From NCBI GenBank assembly GCA_044357775.1, contig JBIKOX010000024.1, forward strand, positions 1 through 22,423: 22,423 nt of DNA, read 5' to 3'. The translations under genes and the position numbers were made by a program. The notes beneath the pieces were generated by a model. That model was not told the DNA's origin and did no database searches. It saw nothing but the letters and a program-made list of their open reading frames with translations. This stretch comes from UBA4416 sp044357775. GTDB lineage: Bacteria > Bacteroidota > Bacteroidia > B-17B0 > Aurantibacillaceae. Positions 1 through 6,992 of the stretch are shown here, one piece after another. Within the stretch, counting starts at the first letter, position 1, and the number at the start of each line of letters is the position of its first letter.

Positions 1-2025
1 AACTGGATGGTAAAATCGGAAGGAACGTCTCTAAAGTTTAAGGTTCAAGATTTAGAAAGTTCAATTGAAGTGTTCACTACACGCCCTGACACTATTTTTG
101 GAGTATCATTTGTAACTTTAGCTCCGGAACATGAGTTAGTTGAAAGCCTGACTACTCCCGAAAATAAAAAAGCCGTTGAAGATTATGTAACCATTGCAAA
201 AAACAGAAGTGAGCGCGAACGCCAAGCTGATATTAATAAAATTACAGGTGTGTTTACGGGCTCTTATGTGGAGCATCCATTTACCGGAAAACAAATTCCA
301 ATTTGGATTGGCGATTATGTATTAGCAGGCTATGGAACAGGTGCTGTGATGGCAGTTCCTGCGCATGATAGCAGAGATTATAGTTTCGCCAAATTTTTCA
401 ACTTGCCAATTTTAGAAGTAGTAGCTGCAACATCGAATGTCACCCTGAGCGGAGTCGAAGGGTCATACGATGCTAAAGAAGGAAAATTAATAAACTCTGA
501 TTTCTTAAATGGATTAGAGGTTAAAGAGGCCATCAAAAAAGCCATTGCAGAAATTGAAGAAAAAGGTTTAGGAAAAGGAAAAGTTAATTTCCGGTTGCGT
601 GATGCCGTGTTTGGCCGCCAACGTTATTGGGGAGAACCAATTCCTATTTATTATAAAAATGATATTCCGTATGCGCTTAGCGAAAATGAATTGCCTTTAG
701 TTTTACCTGAAGTAGATAAATATTTACCAACAGAAGATGGCGAACCGCCATTGGCACGTGCAACAAATTGGAGATACAAGCCCCACTCTAGCTCTCCCCA
801 AGGGGGAGAGGACGGAACGGCTTCTTACCCTTACGAACACAGCACCATGCCTGGTTGGGCAGGTAGCTCCTGGTATTTTTTACGTTACATGGATTCTACT
901 AACGACTTGGAGTTTACCTCTAAAAAATTAAGCGACTATTGGAAACAAGTTGATTTATACATTGGCGGTAGCGAGCACGCCACTGGGCATTTATTATACG
1001 TGCGCTTTTGGACTAAATTTTTAAAAGATCTTGGATATATTGCAATTGATGAACCCGCTAAGAAGTTGATTAATCAAGGGATGATACAGGGGAGAAGTAA
1101 TTTTGTGTATAGAGTTAACGGCGAAAATAAATTAGTTTCATCTGGTTTAAAAAATAATTATGAAGTCTCTGCCCTGCATGTAGACGTAAGCATCGTTAAT
1201 AATGACATACTAGATGTTGACGCATTTAAAAATTGGCGAGAGGATTTCAAAGATGCTGAATTCATTTTAGAAGATGGCAAGTATATTTGCGGTCACGAAG
1301 TCGAAAAAATGTCTAAGTCAAAATACAATGTTGTAACTCCTGATGACATTGGAGAAAAGTTTGGTTCTGATACCTTGCGATTATACGAAATGTTTTTAGG
1401 TCCGTTAGAGCAAAGTAAACCATGGAATACGAATGGAATTACAGGCGTTCATGGCTTCTTAAAAAAACTGTGGCGCTTGTTCTATCCGACAAGCCAAGGC
1501 GACGCTTCGCTTCTCGACTCCGTTCGAAGGGACAAGCTCAGCGTGACAGATGAGGCTCCAACCAAGGGCGAATTAAAAACCTTACATAAAACCATAAAAA
1601 AAATTACAGAAGACATTGAACGGTTCTCCTTCAATACTTCTGTTAGTAATTTTATGATTTGTGTGAATGAATTAACGGAAGCCAAATGTAATAAGAAGTC
1701 AATTCTTGAACCTTTATTAATTTGTTTATCGCCTTATGCACCGCATATTACTGAAGAGTTATGGCGTCAATTAGGTCATACTGAAAGTATTTCAACAGCA
1801 CCTTTTCCTGACTTTAATGAAGCGTATTTAGTGGATGATAGTATAAATTATCCAGTGTCATTTAATGGGAAGCTTAAGTTTACGCTGGAATTGCCAGCAG
1901 CACTTACAATTCAGGAGGTAGAAGCAGAAGTAATGCAAAACGAACAAACACAAAAATTACTAGAAGGCAAACAACCGAAGAAAGTAATAGTCGTTCACAA
2001 AAAAATTGTGAACTTGGTTGTATAA
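1..2025 (+). CDS. leuS: Leucyl-tRNA synthetase, C-terminal part (5' end outside window)
   Basis: Class Ia aminoacyl-tRNA synthetase that charges tRNA-Leu in the cytoplasm. The frame is open from base 1 (codons for N-W precede the first Met at 7), so the N-terminal Rossmann half with HIGH is outside the window. Visible parts are the CP1 editing domain (TTRPDTIFG, then a GTGAVMAVPAHD motif), the second catalytic half (PGWAGSSWYFLRYMD), the KMSKS loop at 1306-1320, and the anticodon-binding and C-terminal domains. The region between the catalytic half and KMSKS (YRVNGENK to EDGKYICGHEVEKMSKS) is what I expect of Bacteroidota LeuRS. Three short stretches look foreign to the family: VTLSGVEG near base 450, PHSSSPQGGEDG near 800, and SQGDASLLDSVRRDKLSV near 1520. 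They are encoded by palindromic repeats, listed separately. The frame stays open through all three, so the gene is probably functional. Confidence 0.97.
   Translation, partial: NWMVKSEGTSLKFKVQDLESSIEVFTTRPDTIFGVSFVTLAPEHELVESLTTPENKKAVEDYVTIAKNRSERERQADINKITGVFTGSYVEHPFTGKQIPIWIGDYVLAGYGTGAVMAVPAHDSRDYSFAKFFNLPILEVVAATSNVTLSGVEGSYDAKEGKLINSDFLNGLEVKEAIKKAIAEIEEKGLGKGKVNFRLRDAVFGRQRYWGEPIPIYYKNDIPYALSENELPLVLPEVDKYLPTEDGEPPLARATNWRYKPHSSSPQGGEDGTASYPYEHSTMPGWAGSSWYFLRYMDSTNDLEFTSKKLSDYWKQVDLYIGGSEHATGHLLYVRFWTKFLKDLGYIAIDEPAKKLINQGMIQGRSNFVYRVNGENKLVSSGLKNNYEVSALHVDVSIVNNDILDVDAFKNWREDFKDAEFILEDGKYICGHEVEKMSKSKYNVVTPDDIGEKFGSDTLRLYEMFLGPLEQSKPWNTNGITGVHGFLKKLWRLFYPTSQGDASLLDSVRRDKLSVTDEAPTKGELKTLHKTIKKITEDIERFSFNTSVSNFMICVNELTEAKCNKKSILEPLLICLSPYAPHITEELWRQLGHTESISTAPFPDFNEAYLVDDSINYPVSFNGKLKFTLELPAALTIQEVEAEVMQNEQTQKLLEGKQPKKVIVVHKKIVNLVV
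438..465 (+). repeat. Interspersed palindromic repeat inserted in frame in leuS (copy 1)
   Basis: The 28-base segment has the core CACCCTGAGCGGAGTCGAAG with near-inverted ends (TGTCACCCT ... AGGGTCA). It is more GC-rich than the surrounding gene. It encodes VTLSGVEG between the editing domain and the conserved YDAKEGKL segment. From memory this motif is a common dispersed repeat in Bacteroidota genomes. Within the window its reverse complement shares CGACTCCG-TC and GCTCAG-GTGACA with the copy at 1487-1549, which supports a shared family. Confidence 0.7.
791..811 (+). repeat. Palindromic repeat (hairpin) inserted in frame in leuS (copy 2)
   Basis: Perfect inverted repeat: CTCTCCCC at 792-799 pairs with GGGGAGAG at 803-810 around a 3-base loop. 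It encodes SSPQGGED inside an insertion between NWRYK and the conserved YEHSTMPGWAGSSWYF segment, where other LeuRS proteins run almost directly from one to the other. The C/G runs contrast sharply with the AT-rich gene. It resembles another interspersed hairpin type common in Bacteroidota and is unrelated in sequence to the other two insertions. Confidence 0.65.
1487..1549 (-). repeat. Interspersed palindromic repeat inserted in frame in leuS (copy 3, reverse orientation)
   Basis: The segment contains GACGCTTCGCTTCTCGACTC followed by CAAGCTCAGCGTGACA. Its reverse complement begins TGTCACGCTGAGCTTGTC, matching the start of copy 1 (TGTCACCCTGAGCGGAGTC) at most positions. It encodes roughly SQGDASLLDSVRRDKLSVT in LeuRS, just before the conserved helix TLHKTIKKITEDIERFSFNTS. 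It appears to combine the two common variants of the element (GCTTGTC and GGAGTC cores) in one composite copy. Confidence 0.65.
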
Positions 2026-2116
2026 TTTATGTAAATTCAATTTGAGGATGAGTCCTGTACCATTTTGATAAAAATAATATCTTAACTATATTTATACCTT
2101 CACTCTTTATAACACT

Positions 2117-3073
2117 ATGAATATTTCAATTGTCATTCCATTATTTAATGAAGAAGAATCGTTGCCCGAACTGCATGATTGGATTAAAAGGGTGATGGAT
2201 GAACATCAGTATTCTTATGAAATTTTATTTATAGATGATGGCAGTAAAGATAAATCATGGCAAGTCATAGAAAGTTTAGCCGTTAAAAATTCTTGTGTCA
2301 AAGCAATTAAATTCCGCCGTAATTACGGAAAATCTCCTGGTTTGCAGGTGGGTTTTCAAGAGGCGCAAGGTGATGTGGTGATTACAATGGATGCTGATTT
2401 ACAAGATTCGCCAGATGAGATACCAGAACTTTATAATATGATTACTTCAGGTAATTATGATTTAGTAAGTGGATGGAAACAAAAACGTTTTGATAATGCA
2501 TTAACTAAAAATATTCCGTCAAAATTATATAATTGGACAAACCGAAAAATATCAGGAATTAAATTACATGATATGAATTGCGGATTAAAAGCCTATAAAA
2601 AAGATGTTGTAAAAAGCATTGAAGTTTATGGAGAAATGCATCGTTTTATTCCTGTTTTAGCAAAAAACGCGGGCTTTGATAATATTGGCGAAAAAGTAGT
2701 ACAGCATCAAGCGCGCAAATACGGCGTTAGTAAATTTGGTTGGGAACGCTTTATCAATGGTTTTTTAGATTTATTAACCATTACTTTTTTATCTAAATTT
2801 GGAAAACGTCCTATGCACTTTTTTGGATTAATAGGAACCATCATGTTTGTTGTTGGGTTAGTTTCTGCTCTATATCTTGGTATTGATAAGGCATATCACG
2901 TTTTTAACCATTTACACGCAAGATTATTGACAAATCGTCCTTCATTTTTTATTGCACTTTCATCCATGGTATTAGGCACTATGTTGTTTTTAGCAGGATT
3001 TATTGGGGAATTAATTCTAAGAAATTCTGCCGATCGCAATAATTACTTATTAGAAAAAAAAATTAATTTATAG
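2117..3073 (+). CDS. Family 2 glycosyltransferase, membrane-anchored (DPM1/GtrB-like)
   Basis: A 318-residue inverting GT-A glycosyltransferase. The N-terminal Rossmann-type domain starts ISIVIPLFNEEESL, with DDGS at residues 40-43 and the DADLQD metal/nucleotide motif at 92-97. A later conserved block EMHRFIPVLA (173-182) is typical of polyprenyl-phosphate sugar transferases. Two C-terminal membrane segments lie at about 234-255 and 275-300, as in the GtrB/ArnC/DPM1-like group that moves a sugar from a nucleotide donor to undecaprenyl phosphate at the inner membrane. The length fits the family. The start ATG is the first in frame before the first beta-strand. The 91-base gap after leuS is AT-rich, with no clear terminator seen. 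The sugar cannot be told from sequence. Neighbours give no pathway context. Confidence 0.9.
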   Translation: MNISIVIPLFNEEESLPELHDWIKRVMDEHQYSYEILFIDDGSKDKSWQVIESLAVKNSCVKAIKFRRNYGKSPGLQVGFQEAQGDVVITMDADLQDSPDEIPELYNMITSGNYDLVSGWKQKRFDNALTKNIPSKLYNWTNRKISGIKLHDMNCGLKAYKKDVVKSIEVYGEMHRFIPVLAKNAGFDNIGEKVVQHQARKYGVSKFGWERFINGFLDLLTITFLSKFGKRPMHFFGLIGTIMFVVGLVSALYLGIDKAYHVFNHLHARLLTNRPSFFIALSSMVLGTMLFLAGFIGELILRNSADRNNYLLEKKINL

Positions 3074-3129
3074 ATAATCGCAAGGTTAATCAGTTGTGGT
3101 TAATTTAATGTGATTTGCATAGCTCAACA

Positions 3130-3726
3130 ATGCTTGAAGAAAAATCTAAAAGAAAGCCACGTGTTCCTCTATCTTCTGAAGAATTATTTTACTATAAGAA
3201 ATTAAAGCTCCTAAAAGAACAAAGAAAAATAGAAGACTTTAAAAAAAGCACTTTATTTATTGCCATAAATCGCGTAAATGTATTTTTAGTTTCATTTTTA
3301 ACCTATGGCTTGTTTAGCATTTTAGTAGCTTGCCATTGGGAAAAATCATCCATTAGTACAGCAGCTTGTTCTTATGAAAAACAAGTAAAACCAAATCAAC
3401 CACCTTCCATTAATGTCATAAGTATTATTACCTCTGGCGGAGAAAGTATTCAAATTAGAACTAAAGCATTGTTTGATGAACCTCAAGCAAACGATATTAT
3501 TTTTATTGGAAGAGATTTTATTTTTAATAAAACGCTAAAAGTAAAATTAGGAAATAGAGAGGACACCTTTTGGCAATTTAATACGTACCCAATATTAGCC
3601 GTCATTTTATTTGCTTTAGGATTAGGATTTTTTATTTATAATCTAAACAGGCACTTAAATGTTAATGGCTTATTAACCTCGTTTGGTTTATTTATATTGG
3701 CAAGTTTGTATTTTTTACTGGTATAG
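3130..3726 (+). CDS. Hypothetical membrane protein, about three TM segments
   Basis: A 198-residue protein of unknown family. A TTG at 3115 is in frame, but the ATG at 3130 (MLEEKSKRKPRV) is the more natural start. The N-terminus is strongly basic and charged (about 50 residues, probably cytoplasmic). A hydrophobic stretch FLVSFLTYGLFSILVA follows, then an outside loop of about 80 residues with two Cys, then two hydrophobic segments near the C-terminus (ILAVILFALGLGFFIYNL and LLTSFGLFILASLYFLLV). It lies 56 bases after the glycosyltransferase on the same strand and may be cotranscribed. Its last 35 bases overlap the end of the convergent MATE gene. I do not recognise the family. Confidence 0.75.
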   Translation: MLEEKSKRKPRVPLSSEELFYYKKLKLLKEQRKIEDFKKSTLFIAINRVNVFLVSFLTYGLFSILVACHWEKSSISTAACSYEKQVKPNQPPSINVISIITSGGESIQIRTKALFDEPQANDIIFIGRDFIFNKTLKVKLGNREDTFWQFNTYPILAVILFALGLGFFIYNLNRHLNVNGLLTSFGLFILASLYFLLV

Positions 3727-5113
3727 ATTTTAATTTAAGTAACGTTTTAATTCTAAAATATAAAGAAATAGAAACGAATATTAATCCCAAGCTCAGCGCT
3801 AACCAAACGCCATACACTTTTAGATTAAGAGTAAAAGCAAAAAAATAACATAACGGAAGTGCAATTATCCAATATCCAATAAAGGCCATATAGGTTGAAA
3901 ATTTATAATCATCTAGCCCTCGCAATACCCCAATAGCAACAACTTGTGTTCCATCAAAAAGCTGAAAAAATGCAGCAAATAATAATAGTTGAGATGCAAT
4001 TAAAACTATTTCTTGATCGTTACTAAAAATAGTAGGTAAAAATGTATTGAAACAAATAAATAGAAGCGCCATAAAACCCATGGTAAACATAACAGATTGA
4101 TAGGATGTTTTAATGGCAAGTTTCACTTCCTCTAAATTATTTAAGGAATAATAATTTCCTACTCTAATTGTTGTAGCACTTCCAATTCCACTTGCAAACA
4201 TATAGGTAAATGCGGCTAAACTTAAGGCAATTCCATGCGCGTCTATTTGTTCTTTTCCAAAAACCCCTGCAATTAATGCGGCAATAGCAAAAGCGGTCAC
4301 TTCAAATGTAAATTGCAGGGCAGATGCCAAACCATCTTTAAGTAATGACCAAAAATGCAGTGCGTTTATTTTAACTTCCTTATAGTATTTTGCAAACGAA
4401 TTAACTGTTTTGTGATGAAACACAAATACTAAAAAACCTATTCCCATAAAAACTCTTGCTATAAAAGTTGCCCAGCATGAGCCCATATAGCCAAGTTCTG
4501 GCAATCCTGCATGGCCATAAATCAATAAATAATTCAAAATAATATTTATTATATTCCCAATAATGCTAATATACATAGCCGCTCTGGTGTTGCTTAAACC
4601 TTCGGTATATTGCTTGCAAACAAAAAACAAGGCCACTGGAATAATTGAAAAAATAAGCACATCAAAAAAGGGAATAGCTAACGTTACAACATCTTGGGGC
4701 TGTTGCATGTATGCCAGCAGTGGCGAAGAGAAAAACAGAATGATAAATAAAAGCACTGCTACTATCATATTAATAAATAGGGCGTTTTTAAATAAGGAAG
4801 CCTTCTCTTTTTCGTTTTTATGAATATGAGCTTCGGTAATTGCAGGGGTTAATACGTAACTCATACCTATGCTAAATACTAATAAAATGATGAATAAATT
4901 ATTGGATAAAATACCTGCGGCCTGCTCAGTTTTTCCCAATTTCCCTAAGAAAATATTATCTACCATACCGGTTATAATATGCCCAACTTGAGTTAATATG
5001 AGTGGTATTGATAAAGAAATAGTTTCTTTAAGATGCGTATGTTTTTGTAAATTTTTCAATTGGGGAGTAAATGTAATAGAAATTTCGATTATAATAGCGC
5101 AAACAATTAGCAT
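3692..5113 (-). CDS. MATE family multidrug/toxin exporter
   Basis: A 473-residue polytopic protein with about 12 hydrophobic segments in two related halves. The conserved start of the first half is visible (ETISLSIPLILTQVGHIITGMVDNIFLGKLG), a signature of MatE (PF01554) exporters of the NorM/DinF type that couple Na+ or H+ entry to drug or metabolite efflux at the inner membrane. The second half begins near HFWSLLKDGLASALQFTFEV. The annotated Met is the only ATG before the conserved region, so the short hydrophobic extension MLIVCAIIIEISITF may or may not be translated. The 3' end overlaps the end of the convergent gene on the plus strand by 35 bases. Substrate unknown. Confidence 0.92.
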   Translation of the reverse strand: MLIVCAIIIEISITFTPQLKNLQKHTHLKETISLSIPLILTQVGHIITGMVDNIFLGKLGKTEQAAGILSNNLFIILLVFSIGMSYVLTPAITEAHIHKNEKEKASLFKNALFINMIVAVLLFIILFFSSPLLAYMQQPQDVVTLAIPFFDVLIFSIIPVALFFVCKQYTEGLSNTRAAMYISIIGNIINIILNYLLIYGHAGLPELGYMGSCWATFIARVFMGIGFLVFVFHHKTVNSFAKYYKEVKINALHFWSLLKDGLASALQFTFEVTAFAIAALIAGVFGKEQIDAHGIALSLAAFTYMFASGIGSATTIRVGNYYSLNNLEEVKLAIKTSYQSVMFTMGFMALLFICFNTFLPTIFSNDQEIVLIASQLLLFAAFFQLFDGTQVVAIGVLRGLDDYKFSTYMAFIGYWIIALPLCYFFAFTLNLKVYGVWLALSLGLIFVSISLYFRIKTLLKLKSIPVKNTNLPI

Positions 5114-5164
5114 AGTTTTGCTCTAAAACATTGGTGTAATGGCTTTTTTCAATCAAATTGTTAT

Positions 5165-5172
5165 TATATTTG
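5165..5172 (+). promoter_or_regulatory. Putative -7 box (TAnnTTTG) upstream of hpt
   Basis: TATATTTG matches the Bacteroidota sigma-70 -7 consensus TAnnTTTG exactly and lies 21 bases before the hpt ATG. A convincing -33 TTG at the expected distance is not obvious; the nearest good one at 5131 is about 31 bases upstream. Placement in the divergent MATE-hpt gap supports it. Confidence 0.45.
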
Positions 5173-5193
5173 TGTTTTACAAAAAAACAATTC

Positions 5194-5733
5194 ATGCATC
5201 GCGTAACTCTAAAAGATAAAACCTTTGTCCCATATATTTCTTCAGATAAAATTTCTGAGAGGGTAAATCAAATAGCTCAAAAAATTAATAGTGATTTATT
5301 AAAGGACATGCCTTTATTTTTAGTGGTATTAAATGGTTCGTTTATGTTTGCTGCCGATTTGCTGAAGGAAATAAATATACCATGCGAACTTTCGTTTATT
5401 AAACTAGCATCTTACCACGGAACAACTAGTACCGGTGTGGTCACAGAAATGATAGGATTAACTGAGGAAATAAAAGGTAGAACGGTAGTTATTGTAGAAG
5501 ATATTGTTGATACAGTTGTAACGTTAGAGAAATTAGTAACGCTATTAATTAAAAAAGAAGTAAAGCAAATTAAGGTAGCTACTTTTTTATTAAAACCAGA
5601 TGCTTACAAAAAAGACATCAAAGTTGATTATGTTGGAATGGAAATTCCTAACGAGTTTGTAGTTGGCTATGGTTTAGATTATGATGGGTTGGGAAGAAAT
5701 ATGAAGGAAGTGTATGTACTGGATTCAAAATAA
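5194..5733 (+). CDS. hpt: Hypoxanthine phosphoribosyltransferase
   Basis: Purine salvage enzyme converting hypoxanthine (or guanine) and PRPP to IMP (or GMP). The ATG at 5194 gives 179 residues, the usual length. An upstream in-frame TTG at 5158 would put a non-homologous MLLYLCFTKKQF in front and would overlap the promoter-like box. Visible motifs are VVLNGSFMFAADL (about 44-56), the flexible-loop region SYHGTTSTG, the PRPP-binding block VVIVEDIVDT (98-107), KPDA (134-137) and GYGLDYDGLGRN (158-169). The odd point is that the PRPP loop reads EDIVDTVVTL: Val occupies position 108, where the family has Gly (EDIIDTGxT). The adk gene starts 22 bases downstream, so the two nucleotide-metabolism genes are probably cotranscribed. 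Confidence 0.95.
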   Translation: MHRVTLKDKTFVPYISSDKISERVNQIAQKINSDLLKDMPLFLVVLNGSFMFAADLLKEINIPCELSFIKLASYHGTTSTGVVTEMIGLTEEIKGRTVVIVEDIVDTVVTLEKLVTLLIKKEVKQIKVATFLLKPDAYKKDIKVDYVGMEIPNEFVVGYGLDYDGLGRNMKEVYVLDSK

Positions 5734-5755
5734 TAAATAGTAAAAAATACAAATC

Positions 5756-6913
5756 ATGAGCGACATGTTAAACATCGTTTTATTTGGCCCTCCGGGAGCT
5801 GGCAAAGGCACACAGTCTGAAAAATTAATTGATAAATATGGCTTAGTGCATTTATCTACTGGAGATATTTTACGCAGCGAAATTGCAAGAGGAACTGCAC
5901 TTGGCATGGAAGCTAAGCAAATTATGGATCGCGGAGATTTAGTGAGCGATGAAATTGTTATTGGAATGATTGAAGCAAAGTTAGATGCAACACCTCACGC
6001 TAACGGATTTATTTTTGATGGGTTTCCGCGCACCCAAACGCAAGCAATTGCATTAGATGATTTATTGCAGAAAAAAGGAACAGCAATTAGTGCTATGTTA
6101 GCGCTTGAAGTGGATAATGAAGAATTGGTAAAACGTCTGTTAATTCGTGGTAAAGCATCCGGAAGAGCAGATGACCAAAACGAAGAAATTATTAGAAATC
6201 GTGTAAACGAATACAACAACAAAACATTACCTCTAAAAAAATATTATTCAGAGCAAGGAAAGTTTCACTCAATTGATGGAATAGGTGCAGTCGACTCTAT
6301 ATTTAATCAATTAGTAGAACGCATTGTTTTTGTGAAAGCAGAAATTGAATTAACAATGTTAGAAAATGACATTGAACATTTAGATTTAACCATTAATGAT
6401 TTTGAAGTAGCGACTGAAATTTCGGAAGAATTAAAAAAAGATATTGAAGACGTTAGAAGGTTAGAATCAGTAAAAAAACCTGCTGTTAAAACTCCAAAAA
6501 AATCACAAGTAAAAAAACCTATTGCCAAGAAAGTTATTGCTAATTCTGTCCCTAAAAAAGTAGTTAAGAAAACTGCTCCAGCTAAAAAAGCAACGGTAAA
6601 AAAAGCGCCCGTAAAAAAGGTAGCCACAAAAAAACAAGCTGCTAAAAAAACAATTAAGAAAGCAGCTCCAAAGAAAGTACTTAAAAAAGTTGTAAAGAAA
6701 AGTACTCCAAAAAAAGTGACCCCAAAAAAACTTATAAAGAAAGTAGCTAAAAAAGCTACTCTAAAAAAAGTAGTAAAAAAGGCGGCTAAAAATGTGGTTA
6801 AAAAAATTGCGCCAAAAAAAATAGTTAAGAAAGCTTTACCAAAAAAAGTGATTAAAAAAGTAGTTGCTAAGAAAAAGACCACGCCAAAAAAATTGGTGAA
6901 AAAGAAAAAATAA
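5756..6913 (+). CDS. adk: Adenylate kinase with long histone-H1-like lysine tail
   Basis: Residues 1-190 are a complete short-LID adenylate kinase (ATP + AMP = 2 ADP). They include the P-loop GPPGAGKGT (11-19), the AMP-binding LSTGDILR (33-40), DGFPRT (88-93), and RGKASGRADD (131-140), a short LID without zinc Cys. Residues 191-240 form an acidic, probably helical linker (ENDIEHLDLTINDFE). Residues 241-385 are an extreme low-complexity tail: 62 Lys in 145 positions by my count, no Arg, no Asp or Glu, otherwise Ala, Val, Pro, Thr and Ile in repeated PKK / VKKV / AKKA units. This resembles the C-terminal domain of histone H1 and bacterial H1-like proteins. Ordinary Adk is about 190-215 residues. 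The frame is continuous, with no sign of a second start for the tail. A DNA-, RNA- or polyphosphate-binding role for the tail is inference. Confidence 0.93.
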   Translation: MSDMLNIVLFGPPGAGKGTQSEKLIDKYGLVHLSTGDILRSEIARGTALGMEAKQIMDRGDLVSDEIVIGMIEAKLDATPHANGFIFDGFPRTQTQAIALDDLLQKKGTAISAMLALEVDNEELVKRLLIRGKASGRADDQNEEIIRNRVNEYNNKTLPLKKYYSEQGKFHSIDGIGAVDSIFNQLVERIVFVKAEIELTMLENDIEHLDLTINDFEVATEISEELKKDIEDVRRLESVKKPAVKTPKKSQVKKPIAKKVIANSVPKKVVKKTAPAKKATVKKAPVKKVATKKQAAKKTIKKAAPKKVLKKVVKKSTPKKVTPKKLIKKVAKKATLKKVVKKAAKNVVKKIAPKKIVKKALPKKVIKKVVAKKKTTPKKLVKKKK

Positions 6914-6962
6914 ATAACAGAAGTATAATTTATGGAATGAAGATTAAAATCTCTTACATGCC

Positions 6963-6983
6963 ATAACTTATAACTCATAACTA
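6963..6983 (+). repeat. Short tandem repeat ATAACTN x3 before obg
   Basis: Three consecutive 7-base units (ATAACTT, ATAACTC, ATAACTA) sit about ten bases before the GTG start of obg, in the 79-base gap after adk. Such short runs occur upstream of genes in Bacteroidota. No function can be assigned. Confidence 0.5.
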
Positions 6984-6992
6984 AATAATAGG

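Noticed and set aside
737..931. 64-codon plus-strand ORF inside leuS
   Set aside because: Out-of-frame shadow of leuS kept open by the GC-rich repeat.
3115..3129. TTG start for the unknown membrane protein
   Set aside because: An ATG five codons later gives a better N-terminus, and nothing supports the extra residues.
5158..5193. TTG start for hpt
   Set aside because: The extra 12 residues are not homologous to Hpt and overlap a -7-like box. The ATG at 5194 gives the standard length.
6307..6978. Long Phe/Thr-rich antisense ORF (223 codons) opposite the adk tail
   Set aside because: It is the mirror of the AAA-rich lysine tail (AAA reads as TTT). The composition is an artefact and there is no family resemblance.
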